Shown: positions 37,818 through 47,287, counted from the stretch's first letter. The stretch: DNA of 64,000 nt from Porticoccaceae bacterium (GCA_902562425.1 CACETF010000011.1:1-64000), one strand, 5' to 3'. Numbers and translations are program-made. The notes: generated by a model from the letters alone, not told the origin.

Positions 37818-38483
37818 TCAAGGCAGCAAATCATCAATCAACTCTGTGTGCTGAGGAAAAAGTTTCTTCAGGTATGATCGCGATCCCAGAGTCATATCAT
37901 CATAAACAAACCCGGGGGTTACGGCCTCACTGATCAGCCCATAACCATACTCACCAGCCTTATCTATTTTGGAAGCCTTCCATGTCCCGCCTGGCACCAA
38001 AAGCTGAAGGACTTGCCCTGACGATATATCGTGTCCCATCACAGCAGTCGTCAAATTTCCCTCAGGATCGATCATGTAGTACTCAATAGGATCTCCCATA
38101 TGAAAAAAGTGGATAATATCAGAACGATTAGAATGAAATTGTCCCAGCGGAGACTCAGAGGAAAGCAGATAAAAAATAGATGTCATAGAGAGACGGTTTT
38201 CTTTACTATCATCTAACTGAAGGGTATAGCCAGATTCGTACGTGCGACGAAAAAAACCTCCCTCAACATGACCTTTGAGATCGAGTATTTCTGTTATCAT
38301 GTTAATGTTCTTGCTGCGATCAATGGGAGGTGACTCATCAGCCTCAACAAAAGAGGAAAATAACATCAGGAGATTGCAATAAAAAACTGAAGCTAAAATA
38401 GCTGATAAGCTCAAAACACAAACATAAATTGAGGTCTTAATCATATTAAACATCGCTAAAATCCACTTGTCTGAAAGAGACAT
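37818..38483 (-). CDS. DUF985/cupin_5 protein with N-terminal export segment
   Basis: A 221-residue protein, longer than the usual ~160 of the family because of a hydrophobic N-terminal ~40 residues. The start may be Met11 or Met14 rather than the first Met. The cupin part has EGGFFRRTYESGYTL, SPLGQFHSNRSDIIHFFHMGDPIEYYM and a C-terminal PGFVYDDMTLGSR. His and Glu residues in the first two motifs could bind a metal. The hydrophobic lead suggests a periplasmic or membrane-tethered cupin, which is odd for the family. Converges on the EamA gene. Function unknown. Confidence 0.78.
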   Translation of the reverse strand: MSLSDKWILAMFNMIKTSIYVCVLSLSAILASVFYCNLLMLFSSFVEADESPPIDRSKNINMITEILDLKGHVEGGFFRRTYESGYTLQLDDSKENRLSMTSIFYLLSSESPLGQFHSNRSDIIHFFHMGDPIEYYMIDPEGNLTTAVMGHDISSGQVLQLLVPGGTWKASKIDKAGEYGYGLISEAVTPGFVYDDMTLGSRSYLKKLFPQHTELIDDLLP

Positions 38484-38660
38484 CCGAATTAACCCAAACG
38501 ACTTTGCGGTGTGTCATGATAGCATAGCGTATTCTCAAGCCAGTGCCACCAATTATAAAAGAGCCTGTCTGTTCGTTGTCAATTGCTGCAAACGATTGTG
38601 TTTCAAACCAAACTACTAAAAAAAAGTTGATAATATATTTACTCGAGGAGCGTGCTGCAA

Positions 38661-39959
38661 ATGAATCAGCCTGTTTCATCATTTGATCGCAGGACTGCCA
38701 CCACAATCGTAATTGCAAACATGATTGGTACGGGAGTATTTACCAGTCTTGGTTTTCAGCTGATGGATATCACTAATCCCAGCATAATCCTATTTCTCTG
38801 GATTATCGGCGGCATAATTGCTTTCTGCGGTGCCCTCTGCTACGCAGAATTAGGATCGGCATATCCAAGAAGCGGGGGCGAATATAATTTCTTGCGCGAA
38901 ACCTACCATCCTGCCGCTGGGTTTATCTCCGGTTGGGTGTCGGTGACAGTCGGCTTTTCTGCGCCCACGGCGGCAGTGGCCATGACCGCCTGTGCCTACT
39001 TACAAACAATTTTTCCTCACCTACCTGTTAAATTAACCAGCATTACCTTGGTCGTAGTCGTCGGTTCATTTCACCTGGCGAACCGAGGCTACAGTGCTGC
39101 TTTTCAGCAAATTATGACCTTTGCTAAGATCATTTTTATATTTTTATTTATGATTCTGGCATGGTTGGCTACGTCAGAATATCAGTTGCTATCCTGGGAT
39201 ATTACTAAAGATGATATTATCTCGGTTGAGGCGTCTGCGGTCGCTGTGGCGCTCATATTCGTCAATTATGCTTACACGGGTTGGAACGCAGCAACTTACT
39301 TAATAGGCGAGATGTCCAACCCTAAAAGAGATTTACCAAAAGCACTCTTGTATGGGACCGGCTTTGTAACACTATTGTATGTTTTTCTTCATATAACTTT
39401 TCTTTATATTGCGCCAATGGATGAGATGAAGGGACAAGTCGAGATTGCTGGAATTGTCGCTGATCATGCTTTTGGTACTGAACGAAGCTGGTTTATTTCA
39501 GGGATGCTGAGCATACTACTCGTTTCAACAATTAGCGCCATGATGATAGCGGGTCCAAGGGCAATGCAAGTAATCGGACAAGACTTTCCCGCATTTGGGC
39601 TTCTCGCAAACACCAATGAATCAGGTTTGCCATATGTCGCTATAATCTCACAAATGTTAATCACTATCGTATTAATTGCTACTTCGGGCTTTGAGCAAAT
39701 AATTGTCTTTGCGGGATCTCTTTTAGCGCTTAATTCGCTGCTTACCGTGATGGGAGTGCTAATCTTAAGGCTACGCAATCCTCACCAAAGCACAACATTT
39801 AGCATGCCTTTATATCCGCTCCCCGTTTTAGGGTACAGCTTGATAATTAGTGCAACATTAGTTTATGCATTAGCAAGCCGCCCCACTGAGGCGGCTATTG
39901 TTGCTGCCGTCATACTGTCTGGAGCTTTTATTTACAAGACCTCCTTACGCAAATATTGA
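38661..39959 (+). CDS. APC-superfamily permease (amino acid/polyamine-type)
   Basis: A 432-residue inner-membrane protein with about 12 helices. I use ATG 38661; GAGGAG ends ten bases before it, whereas the upstream GTG at 38652 is too close. IANMIGTGVFTSLGFQ in helix 1 and SGGEYNFLRETYHP match the APC motifs for backbone binding. Later FVNYAYTGWNAATYLIGEM supports the LAT-like amino acid permease group. Substrate not determinable. It lies between the cupin gene, transcribed away, and receptor B, transcribed toward it. Confidence 0.88.
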   Translation: MNQPVSSFDRRTATTIVIANMIGTGVFTSLGFQLMDITNPSIILFLWIIGGIIAFCGALCYAELGSAYPRSGGEYNFLRETYHPAAGFISGWVSVTVGFSAPTAAVAMTACAYLQTIFPHLPVKLTSITLVVVVGSFHLANRGYSAAFQQIMTFAKIIFIFLFMILAWLATSEYQLLSWDITKDDIISVEASAVAVALIFVNYAYTGWNAATYLIGEMSNPKRDLPKALLYGTGFVTLLYVFLHITFLYIAPMDEMKGQVEIAGIVADHAFGTERSWFISGMLSILLVSTISAMMIAGPRAMQVIGQDFPAFGLLANTNESGLPYVAIISQMLITIVLIATSGFEQIIVFAGSLLALNSLLTVMGVLILRLRNPHQSTTFSMPLYPLPVLGYSLIISATLVYALASRPTEAAIVAAVILSGAFIYKTSLRKY

Positions 39960-39998
39960 GGTAATGAAGTCAAAATATAGATGAGACATTAAAGCTGA

Positions 39999-40032
39999 GG
40001 GGACTGGTTGCTACATGCACCAATCAGTCCCC
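39999..40032. terminator. Hairpin between convergent APC and receptor B genes
   Basis: GGGGACTGGTTG (39999-40010) pairs with CAATCAGTCCCC (40021-40032) apart from one G-U, around a ten-base loop. It lies between convergent stops (39959 and 40041). The T-runs are weak, so efficiency is uncertain, but position and stem favour a bidirectional terminator. Confidence 0.6.
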
Positions 40033-40040
40033 ATGCTTGA

Positions 40041-42479
40041 TCAGAATTTATATTCCATTTTTGCGATAAAGTGTCTTGGCAATTCAGGTAACACAATAAC
40101 TGAGCCGAAAAGATTCGGAAAGTTGGACCTAAAATAACGCTCATCAGTTAGATTTTTCCCCGTTACACTAACTAGCCATTTTTCAGTTTCATAGTTCACA
40201 CCCGCGCTAACGAGAGTATATCCGGGTAGCATTACCGAGTGTGAGTATCCGGATGGGACAGCGTCAACATCCGCAACACTGCCACTCAATGCAAATCCAT
40301 TATCAAAATCGTAAGTTGCAGTTGCAGAAATTATATTCTTCGGAACTCCGGCCCGTCTCGCGCCTGTCGTCGCCGAGCTTATCACACCATTGAGTTGACC
40401 GCCCCAAGTGAGTGTCGGATCTATCGAAGGTAAGTCCTCCGCACCAATGAAACTAAATCTAAAGCCCGAGTTTAACGTGTTTAAATTCACAACCTCGATG
40501 TCAGAATATCCAAATGTCAGGAGCAGTCCGTCCGTTGCTAACCACCTTACTTCAAACTCGCTCCCCTCGGTTTTGGAAGCTTGATTAGTAACCGTTGATT
40601 GCACCGAATAATCTGTGCGTTCTTGCTCGTAAATACTCAAAGCAAAATAGAGCTTGTCATCAAGAAGGCTGCCTTTTACACCATACTCAAGCAAAGTGGA
40701 GATGTCATAAGCTTCCCCATCTGCAACATTATCCACTGAGAGTTCTCCGCCCTGACCCGCAATCAAAGTTGATTGCTCTGCAGCTGTAACATAAGGGATT
40801 AAGCCCATGCCTGTGTCATAGGAGAGACTTGCTGTCCAAGAAACACCATCCACTTCATCTGAAGCAGATTCTCCTCCTGGTCCAAACAAAGGCGCACCCT
40901 CTGGCACACTGCTCTCAAGATCAATCTGATCCCACCGGACACCTAGGAGAGCGGTAAAACCAGAGTCAAAATTTAAATCTGCCATTACGGCCACCCCAAG
41001 ATCTAGATAATCACCCATGTAATACTCGGCATAATCATCATTTATTTCAGTAGCCAATAAGCGTCGGTCAAGAGCGGTTGATGGACCGGTTAAATCCCTC
41101 CTATGGAAATACTCATTTATCCAATCGTCACCATGATCATATTTTGTGTAACGAATTGAAGGCGACACGATTAGTGCTCCTTCCATTGAATCGGTATATA
41201 AGTCTTTGGAAAGCATTAACTTGTTCTCAAAAACCCAAGTATCATGAAACTGAGAGAATCCGTATGCATTCTCATTCAAGTTGTCATAGGACTCATAAAA
41301 CATCTTGTTCGTGACACTCCAATCGCCATCGGTCTCCACGAAAATATCAAAATATAAAGTAGTAACCTCATTTTCAAGGGTGTCATCTGCTCCTATTAAA
41401 GTAACGGACGGATCCAAAATAGTCGATCCAACATTTTGCAAAGTTGTGTCTGTGAAGTCTGCGTACTCAACTGGATCAGTGTCAGTAACAAGATTTGTTT
41501 CGTTGATTGAAGTATCTCCCGCGGTTAAAATTGCATCAGGGCCAAACCAAAGATTCGCTTCAAAGTACTCCTGGTGGGAGATTTTTCCATCTCCATCCGT
41601 ATCGAGTGGAGTTGGACTTCCGGTAACATAGGTACCGGTATCAATTAGGTCTTGTGTGATTCTATTCCATCCAGCATTCTGGGAACCAGCATAGTCATGA
41701 TACATACCGCCAAATTGGATACGAACCGTATCAGAAATATCCATATCGAAGCTGGCCTGAACCATGCTCTGCTCCACTCCTGGAGAATTCACGTAAAAAC
41801 TGTCAGAATCCTCAAATTCAGCGTAGATATAGTATCCTGTGGGTTTATCAGCAAAGTTAGCCGGGCCGCCTATCTCCGCCGTTATGACAGCTTTACTCCA
41901 ACTTCCAGTGGTAACAGAAACAGCGCCCGTCTGAGAGTCTATTAAAGCTCCGGTTTCTTCGATTCGTGCCGACTTGGGATTGAAATTCAAGTACCCACCG
42001 ATTTTTGAGGGACCGTAGATAACCGATGCCGGTCCGCGCACGATGTCTACCCTGTCTGAGGCTCCAATAGGCGTCGGGTAATTACCTGGGTTATCGAGGC
42101 GCCTAACTCCACGAAAATATGTCTCACCCGGCGTTCCGCGAACGTCGAGCGTTCCTGCTACACCAAAAAAAGACTGTGTGAAGGTACCAGGAGCGACAAG
42201 GATTAGCTCATCAATATCGTTCATTAGAAAACGATCCATCATCTCTTCACTAATTGTTGATGCACTCCTGGGTGTTTCAAGAATTGATTTGTTGAGTCCG
42301 AACACGGAATCAACTGCCTCTCCAGGAAGACTATTCAAATCTCCCGTAACAACAATTTCCTCTATATTTTCAGACCAAAGGCTAGATGAGCTGAGGCACG
42401 CAATGAGTGCCGCAGCTGACAAATTAATTTTCCAAACAGAACCAAACAGGTTAAAAAAAGTTGAACTCGTGTTTTGCAT
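40041..42479 (-). CDS. TonB-dependent outer-membrane receptor B
   Basis: An 812-residue receptor with signal peptide (to SSLWSENIEEIVVTG). IEEIVVTGD is a TonB-box-like start. The plug has LETPRSASTIS, SFFGVAGTLDVRG and YFRGVRRLDNPGNYP, shared almost motif for motif with receptor A, so the two are paralogues. The barrel ends in FIAKMEYKF. A 12-residue EF-hand-type loop (residues 293-304, nt 41568-41603) lies in an early barrel loop that follows DTGTYVTGSPTPL. Cargo unknown; the location next to permeases and catabolic enzymes hints at an organic substrate. Confidence 0.92.
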   Translation of the reverse strand: MQNTSSTFFNLFGSVWKINLSAAALIACLSSSSLWSENIEEIVVTGDLNSLPGEAVDSVFGLNKSILETPRSASTISEEMMDRFLMNDIDELILVAPGTFTQSFFGVAGTLDVRGTPGETYFRGVRRLDNPGNYPTPIGASDRVDIVRGPASVIYGPSKIGGYLNFNPKSARIEETGALIDSQTGAVSVTTGSWSKAVITAEIGGPANFADKPTGYYIYAEFEDSDSFYVNSPGVEQSMVQASFDMDISDTVRIQFGGMYHDYAGSQNAGWNRITQDLIDTGTYVTGSPTPLDTDGDGKISHQEYFEANLWFGPDAILTAGDTSINETNLVTDTDPVEYADFTDTTLQNVGSTILDPSVTLIGADDTLENEVTTLYFDIFVETDGDWSVTNKMFYESYDNLNENAYGFSQFHDTWVFENKLMLSKDLYTDSMEGALIVSPSIRYTKYDHGDDWINEYFHRRDLTGPSTALDRRLLATEINDDYAEYYMGDYLDLGVAVMADLNFDSGFTALLGVRWDQIDLESSVPEGAPLFGPGGESASDEVDGVSWTASLSYDTGMGLIPYVTAAEQSTLIAGQGGELSVDNVADGEAYDISTLLEYGVKGSLLDDKLYFALSIYEQERTDYSVQSTVTNQASKTEGSEFEVRWLATDGLLLTFGYSDIEVVNLNTLNSGFRFSFIGAEDLPSIDPTLTWGGQLNGVISSATTGARRAGVPKNIISATATYDFDNGFALSGSVADVDAVPSGYSHSVMLPGYTLVSAGVNYETEKWLVSVTGKNLTDERYFRSNFPNLFGSVIVLPELPRHFIAKMEYKF

Positions 42480-42884
42480 AAACTCTCTCCCAATATTTAG
42501 AGCGATACAAAGATCCTATCTTTTTTTTGAAGCTGTTCATTTGAGGCGAGACCTAACCAATGGTAACCAAGTGTTTAGGATGGGATGCCAATTAAGAACA
42601 CACTTCATACGTCGTAAGAGTCAAAGATCACCCCGGCTTTCCAGTTGCGCAGAATATATCGTCCACAAAAACTTCAAAAACATGACGTTGCATAAAGACT
42701 AATCACTGTGAGGAAACAAACTGTGCCTAGACTTATGCCCTCTTTTGAAATTTGCATCTTCTGTGCCAAAATGCGAGTCGGCATTTGCCAGGTAAAATTT
42801 AAAATAACACCTTCCAAAAAAATCCTATTTTAATCAACCCTCTACCTCCAAAATTTAAAGATACCTTGCAAAATAATTTGCCCT

Positions 42885-42965
42885 TATAATTGTCCTTGAT
42901 CTTTTCTTTCGGAATCACGCCTTTCAAAATCTTTAAAAACGAAGCACCGACATCGTGCTTTTTTC
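42885..42965 (+). ncRNA. Candidate short transcript ending in terminator-like hairpin
   Basis: TATAAT at 42885-42890 is a perfect -10 with a poor -35. At 42942-42960 a 6-bp stem AAGCAC/GTGCTT closes a seven-base loop and is followed by TTTTTT. An A-run before the stem makes the hairpin usable in both directions. If real, the + strand would give an RNA of about 70 bases. Alternatively it insulates the divergent genes. Confidence 0.3.
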
Positions 42966-43135
42966 ACTTTATATAGTCCTAATTTGAGACTAAATAGTGC
43001 ACAAGAACCTCTAAATTGGAGATTACCAGTAATATACTTGACCCTGTTTGATCATTAGAGTCATGGCACAGATAATGCATTCTCTCTGACAAAGCCATAG
43101 TCAAAGAGAGGTTCGCTTTTGCATGTACCCTCGAT

Positions 43136-43147
43136 TCGCTGCAGCGA
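43136..43147. promoter_or_regulatory. 12-bp perfect palindrome before the nucleoside lipoprotein gene
   Basis: TCGCTGCAGCGA is a perfect dyad 37 bases upstream of the GTG start. No loop and no T-run, so a protein-binding site is more likely than a terminator. Chance cannot be excluded. Confidence 0.25.
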
Positions 43148-43183
43148 GGTGAAGGTCAGTCACAAATAAAATAGGAAAACCGA

Positions 43184-44317
43184 GTGCATACTATGATTAT
43201 CAAAAAAGTTGTTATTATATTTTTACTCGTTCTTACAATCAGCTGTAGCCAACAGAACCATCAAAACACGTCTGCAAATCCGGTAAATGAGGACAAAGTG
43301 CCGGTCAAAGTCGTTATTGTTACTATGTTCGAAATTGGAGCGGACGAAGGCGACGAAATCGGTGAGTTTCAGTTGTGGAAGGAAAGACGCGAGCTAAATA
43401 AAAAATTCGAATTCCCACAGTCTCATCATGATCTATTCTATAATTCGGAAACACAGACTCTTGGAATGGTTACTGGGATAGGAACTGCTAACTCCGCGGC
43501 GGCAATAATGGCGCTAGGCTTGGATCCTCGATTCGATCTTTCAAGGGCGTACTGGCTGGTCGCCGGAATTGCAGGTATTGATCCGGAGGATGCCTCGATT
43601 GGCTCTGTTGTCTGGTCTTCCTTCTTAGTGGATGGGGATTTGGGTTACGAATTAGATGCACGTGAAATTCCCGATGACTGGAGCACTGGCTACCTTCATT
43701 TTGACACGAGCACTCCTTTTGAAACTCCTCGACCCAAGATATCTGGCGAGGGAAGGGCTTACTGCTGCCATAAGGAAGTATTTGTCGCAAACCCGTTGCT
43801 CCGTGATTGGGCCTATGAAAAAACTCAAGATTTAAAGCTATTTGATGAAGAAAGTTTGTGGGATACCCGAAATCTTTACTCCGAGCATCCAAACGCCCGA
43901 AAAGCGCCCGAAGTCCTCAAAGGTGGGCATATTGCCGCAATGACTTTTTGGCATGGAGAACTCAAAAATAAGTGGGCTAACGAGCTAGTAAGTTATTGGA
44001 CAGATGGCGCAACAGATTTTGTAACATCAGCTATGGAGGAAACAGGCACTTTTCAATCACTTACCTACCTAGACAGAATAGATAAAGTAGACATTGACCG
44101 TGCGCTTGTGCTCAGAGGTGGCAGTAACTTTACTATGCAACCCCCAAACCTTTCTGCAGCGGAAAATCTTATGAAGGAGTCAGAGGGTTACGCTGGCTTG
44201 GAGGTGTCGCTTGAAAATATATACTTAGCAGGAAGCGTTGTCTTAGACGAGCTAATAGCAAATTGGGATACTTACGAAACTCAAATCCCCTCAATGAAAA
44301 AAATTAAAACCGAATAG
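43184..44317 (+). CDS. NUP-family purine nucleoside lipoprotein (permease/phosphorylase-like)
   Basis: A 377-residue exported lipoprotein. The lipobox LTISC places the lipid-modified Cys at residue 21. A GTG start is used, with AGGA about seven bases before; ATG 43193 is an alternative. KVVIVTMFEIGADEGDEIGE, GMVTGIGTANSAAAIMALG and WLVAGIAGIDPEDASIGSV are the motifs of the NUP (purine nucleoside permease) family. Its fold resembles nucleoside phosphorylases. A surface or periplasmic protein binding or cleaving nucleosides fits better than a transmembrane permease, because it has no membrane helices. It is followed by a lipoprotein adenosine deaminase. Confidence 0.82.
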   Translation: MHTMIIKKVVIIFLLVLTISCSQQNHQNTSANPVNEDKVPVKVVIVTMFEIGADEGDEIGEFQLWKERRELNKKFEFPQSHHDLFYNSETQTLGMVTGIGTANSAAAIMALGLDPRFDLSRAYWLVAGIAGIDPEDASIGSVVWSSFLVDGDLGYELDAREIPDDWSTGYLHFDTSTPFETPRPKISGEGRAYCCHKEVFVANPLLRDWAYEKTQDLKLFDEESLWDTRNLYSEHPNARKAPEVLKGGHIAAMTFWHGELKNKWANELVSYWTDGATDFVTSAMEETGTFQSLTYLDRIDKVDIDRALVLRGGSNFTMQPPNLSAAENLMKESEGYAGLEVSLENIYLAGSVVLDELIANWDTYETQIPSMKKIKTE

Positions 44318-44360
44318 CAATACATACAGTCGTACAAACTCAAAATTTAATTTGGTCAAA

Positions 44361-45983
44361 ATGATCGACATAGAAAGGATTGGACTAAAGGTGGGTGTGT
44401 TAAGCCGAATAGTGCGTCTATCAATTTTAGCAACCCCCGTAATTGTGGTGTCCTTTCTTAACGCATGTAACGGAAAGACCATAACCGACGACATATCAGC
44501 GATATTCGAAGAGGTAAAGTCAAATCCGGTGCGATTGCGTAATTTTTTGCAAAAGTATCCGAAGGGTGGAGATCTTCACAATCATCTATCTGGAGCATTC
44601 TACGCTGAGTCTTTTATCGATTTAGCAATTTCACAAGGTATGTGCGTGCACCCAGTGAGCAAAACGCTCTCTGCCCCACCCTGCAAAAAAAACGAAAATG
44701 GTACAGAAATAGGTGTTTTAATTGGAGAGCCACCTTCCGCGAATAAAGTAAATGAATATGGAATACCCAACTTAACAGAAATAATAGACCAGCTCTCAGT
44801 TAGAGATTATGGTCTAAAGGAAATTTCTGGACACGACCAATTTTTCTCCACATTTGGTAGATTTTCTAGCCTAGTCCCGGGAAACCGAGGTGACATTGTC
44901 GCAGAGGTTACCACTCGTGCCTCGAGGCAAAATATTCTATATCTTGAATTGATGCAGAGCTTAGGAATGTTCGAGGTCGCTAACTGGGCGGCAACCGAAT
45001 ATGGAACCACCTCTCATGAGTTTACTGAAATTCTTGACCATAATTTCATTGATGATCAGGTGAGCCAAGTTACTAGTACCCTCGACCAAATTGAAAGTCG
45101 TCGGAGAGAAATCCAAAAATGTAAAGAAGTGAAGTCAAACCGGTTTGATGGCTGTGATGTGGAAGTTAGGTACCTAGCACAGGTCATAAGAACATTTTCT
45201 CCTGTCCAGGTTTATGCTCAAACGGTACTCGCATTCAAGCTGATTGACGCAGACTCGAGAGTTGTTGGACTCAACTTTGTCGCACCCGAAGACGATCCTA
45301 TTGCTCTGCGCGATTACCGATTACATATGAGCTTTATTTCGAACATAAGCAAACAGTTCAAAAATTCTTCAAACGGGATTGCATTGCATGCAGGTGAACT
45401 TACTCTCGGACTAGTACCTCCAAAGCACCTTGGATGGCACGTCAGGGCTGCAATTATGATAGCAGGAGCCAAACGAATCGGCCATGGAATCGATATTGCT
45501 TATGAAGATGACTTAAACGAATTACTGGAGCACATGGCAAAACATTCCATTGCGGTAGAGATCAATCTTACAAGTAATGATGTTATCCTTGGCATCAGTG
45601 GGGCCGAACATCCCTTCAAGACATACATGGAATATGGAGTTCCACTCACGATCTCGACAGATGATGAGGGCGTATCGCGAATTGATCTGACGAATGAGTA
45701 TTCTCGCGCAGTCACGGAATACGACCTCGATTATAAAACAATTAGAAGCCTCTCCAGAAACGCGATCCAATACAGCTTCCTTCAAGGAGCACCTCTATTC
45801 AAAGATACTCTCACTGGAGAGGTCATTGACGAGTGCTCAGAGGACAAAAACACAGACGAGGAAATATTGACTGATCGTTGCGAGCACTTTTTGAGCACTA
45901 GCTCGAAGGCAAGAATGCAGTGGCAGCTAGAGCAAAAAATTTCTCTTTTTGAGCAAGCTGTGCGAATTAAATTACAATCTTGA
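44361..45983 (+). CDS. Exported adenosine deaminase-like lipoprotein
   Basis: A 540-residue protein from ATG 44361. A hydrophobic lead with VSFLNAC at its end suggests a lipobox. Metal and catalytic motifs are complete: KGGDLHNHLSGAFY (HxH), ALHAGELTLG (His, Glu), KRIGHGIDIA (His) and LTISTDDEGVSR (Asp). It is longer than cytoplasmic Add (~330 residues) and closer in build to the ADGF-type secreted deaminases. Predicted role: adenosine (or a related nucleoside) to inosine outside the inner membrane. It lies 43 bases after the NUP gene, likely co-transcribed. Cys-containing insertions may form disulfides. Confidence 0.85.
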   Translation: MIDIERIGLKVGVLSRIVRLSILATPVIVVSFLNACNGKTITDDISAIFEEVKSNPVRLRNFLQKYPKGGDLHNHLSGAFYAESFIDLAISQGMCVHPVSKTLSAPPCKKNENGTEIGVLIGEPPSANKVNEYGIPNLTEIIDQLSVRDYGLKEISGHDQFFSTFGRFSSLVPGNRGDIVAEVTTRASRQNILYLELMQSLGMFEVANWAATEYGTTSHEFTEILDHNFIDDQVSQVTSTLDQIESRRREIQKCKEVKSNRFDGCDVEVRYLAQVIRTFSPVQVYAQTVLAFKLIDADSRVVGLNFVAPEDDPIALRDYRLHMSFISNISKQFKNSSNGIALHAGELTLGLVPPKHLGWHVRAAIMIAGAKRIGHGIDIAYEDDLNELLEHMAKHSIAVEINLTSNDVILGISGAEHPFKTYMEYGVPLTISTDDEGVSRIDLTNEYSRAVTEYDLDYKTIRSLSRNAIQYSFLQGAPLFKDTLTGEVIDECSEDKNTDEEILTDRCEHFLSTSSKARMQWQLEQKISLFEQAVRIKLQS

Positions 45984-46198
45984 ACCGGTCTTAATCTTAG
46001 AACGTTTTAACCCGCACCACACCTCAGTGAGATAAAACCAACCGGGTGGTGCCGCCATTGGGGTGCCGCAGAAAGAAAATCTAATTTCTCAATATAAAAA
46101 GGTATCAACCTTATAAAGTCCTCACAGGCTAACGCTGCCAAAATAAATATTTGACGCAATTATCCAAGAGGACTGTAATTAAAAGTGAGGCGCCCCGA

Positions 46199-47272
46199 TT
46201 AATTCAACTCTGTTCTTTTCCTCACAAAACGGATGCGGTAAGTTATCAGAACATCGCAAGATAAAAGAAAAAATAGCAAAATACCTTGAAATAACCCTGT
46301 CAACGCCAGAGGTAACCCAAGCTCAATTTGCACCATTTCACCACCCAGGTAAAGAAGGGCCATTAGGAGGCTTGCTAAAAGAATACCTAAGGGGTGAAGT
46401 CTTCCAAGAAAAGCAACCACTATTGCTGCATAACCATACCCCGGAGAGATATGTGGAATTAGTTGTCCAATTGGACCCGTTACCTCAATTGCCCCCGCCA
46501 AACCTGCTAGACCTCCACTCATTATAAATACCAACCATGTCAACGCTTTTTTATTGAAACCCGCAAACCGCGACGCTTTGTCATCCTTGCCCAAGGCAGT
46601 GATTTGGAATCCAATTAACGTTTTGTTTATCCCGATCCACAACAAAACAATCAGTAGAATGCCAATAAAAAATCCAATATGCATTCGCAGCGCATCAAAA
46701 AGTGTTGGTAAAAGTACATTGTCCGAGAAAAGCGCAGATTCGGGGAAGTTGTAGCCATGGGGATCTTTCAAGGGGCCATGAATCGCAAAAAGAAGTAAGT
46801 TAAGGGCAATATAATTCAGCATAATAGTGGTGAGAATCTCATTCGTATTGAAGGAAATCTTTAGCATAGCAGGTATCGAAGCCCAACAAAGCCCACCAAA
46901 AATTCCAAGACAAAGGGTCAAAGGCAAGGCCCAAAAAGACGTTGAATTGCCTAGCAAAAGTGCGGCGTAGCCCCCTACAAGGGCACCAATTAATAATTGA
47001 CCCTCTGCTCCAATATTCCAAACGTTTGCGCGATAGCATAAAGTTAAACCAATAGCGCACATAAGTATTGGAGTCGCCTTTACAGTGAGCTCACTCAATC
47101 CGTAGAGGGTGCTAACTGGTACTATAAAAAAGGTATACAAGGTCTTTGCTGGAGGTTCTCCAAGCGCATAAAACAGCAATCCACCTGTCAAAAGCGTTAA
47201 AATACCCGCAAGCAAGGGCGAAACAACACTCATCACTCTGGATTCGGTTTCACGAAGTTCGAACTTAATCAT
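46199..47272 (-). CDS. Nucleoside ABC transporter permease (YufP/BMP-type)
   Basis: A 357-residue inner-membrane protein with about ten helices. LTLCYRANVWNIGAEGQLLIGAL and SPGYGYAAIVVAFLGRLHPLGIL are signatures of the BranchP-like permease family that partners nucleoside/guanosine importers. It lies 15 bases after the ATPase gene. The second permease and the BMP-type binding lipoprotein normally encoded beside it are not found here. Confidence 0.88.
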   Translation of the reverse strand: MIKFELRETESRVMSVVSPLLAGILTLLTGGLLFYALGEPPAKTLYTFFIVPVSTLYGLSELTVKATPILMCAIGLTLCYRANVWNIGAEGQLLIGALVGGYAALLLGNSTSFWALPLTLCLGIFGGLCWASIPAMLKISFNTNEILTTIMLNYIALNLLLFAIHGPLKDPHGYNFPESALFSDNVLLPTLFDALRMHIGFFIGILLIVLLWIGINKTLIGFQITALGKDDKASRFAGFNKKALTWLVFIMSGGLAGLAGAIEVTGPIGQLIPHISPGYGYAAIVVAFLGRLHPLGILLASLLMALLYLGGEMVQIELGLPLALTGLFQGILLFFLLSCDVLITYRIRFVRKRTELN

Positions 47273-47287
47273 AGCCCAGCCAAAATA

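Larger units (their letters stand above)
42480..43183. other. Long divergent intergenic region with possible small RNA
   Basis: 704 bases between receptor B and the nucleoside-cleaving lipoprotein. No gene with family features is seen. It contains a perfect -10 and a terminator-like hairpin (42885-42965) and a 12-bp palindrome (43136-43147), listed separately. Confidence 0.6.

Noticed and set aside
43080-43110. CTCTC...GAGAG repeat upstream of the NUP gene
   Set aside because: Pairing needs a bulge and shifts; too weak to call a hairpin.
46030-46198. G+C-rich stretch between adenosine deaminase and ABC permease genes, considered as terminator
   Set aside because: No stem of useful length with a T-run could be drawn.
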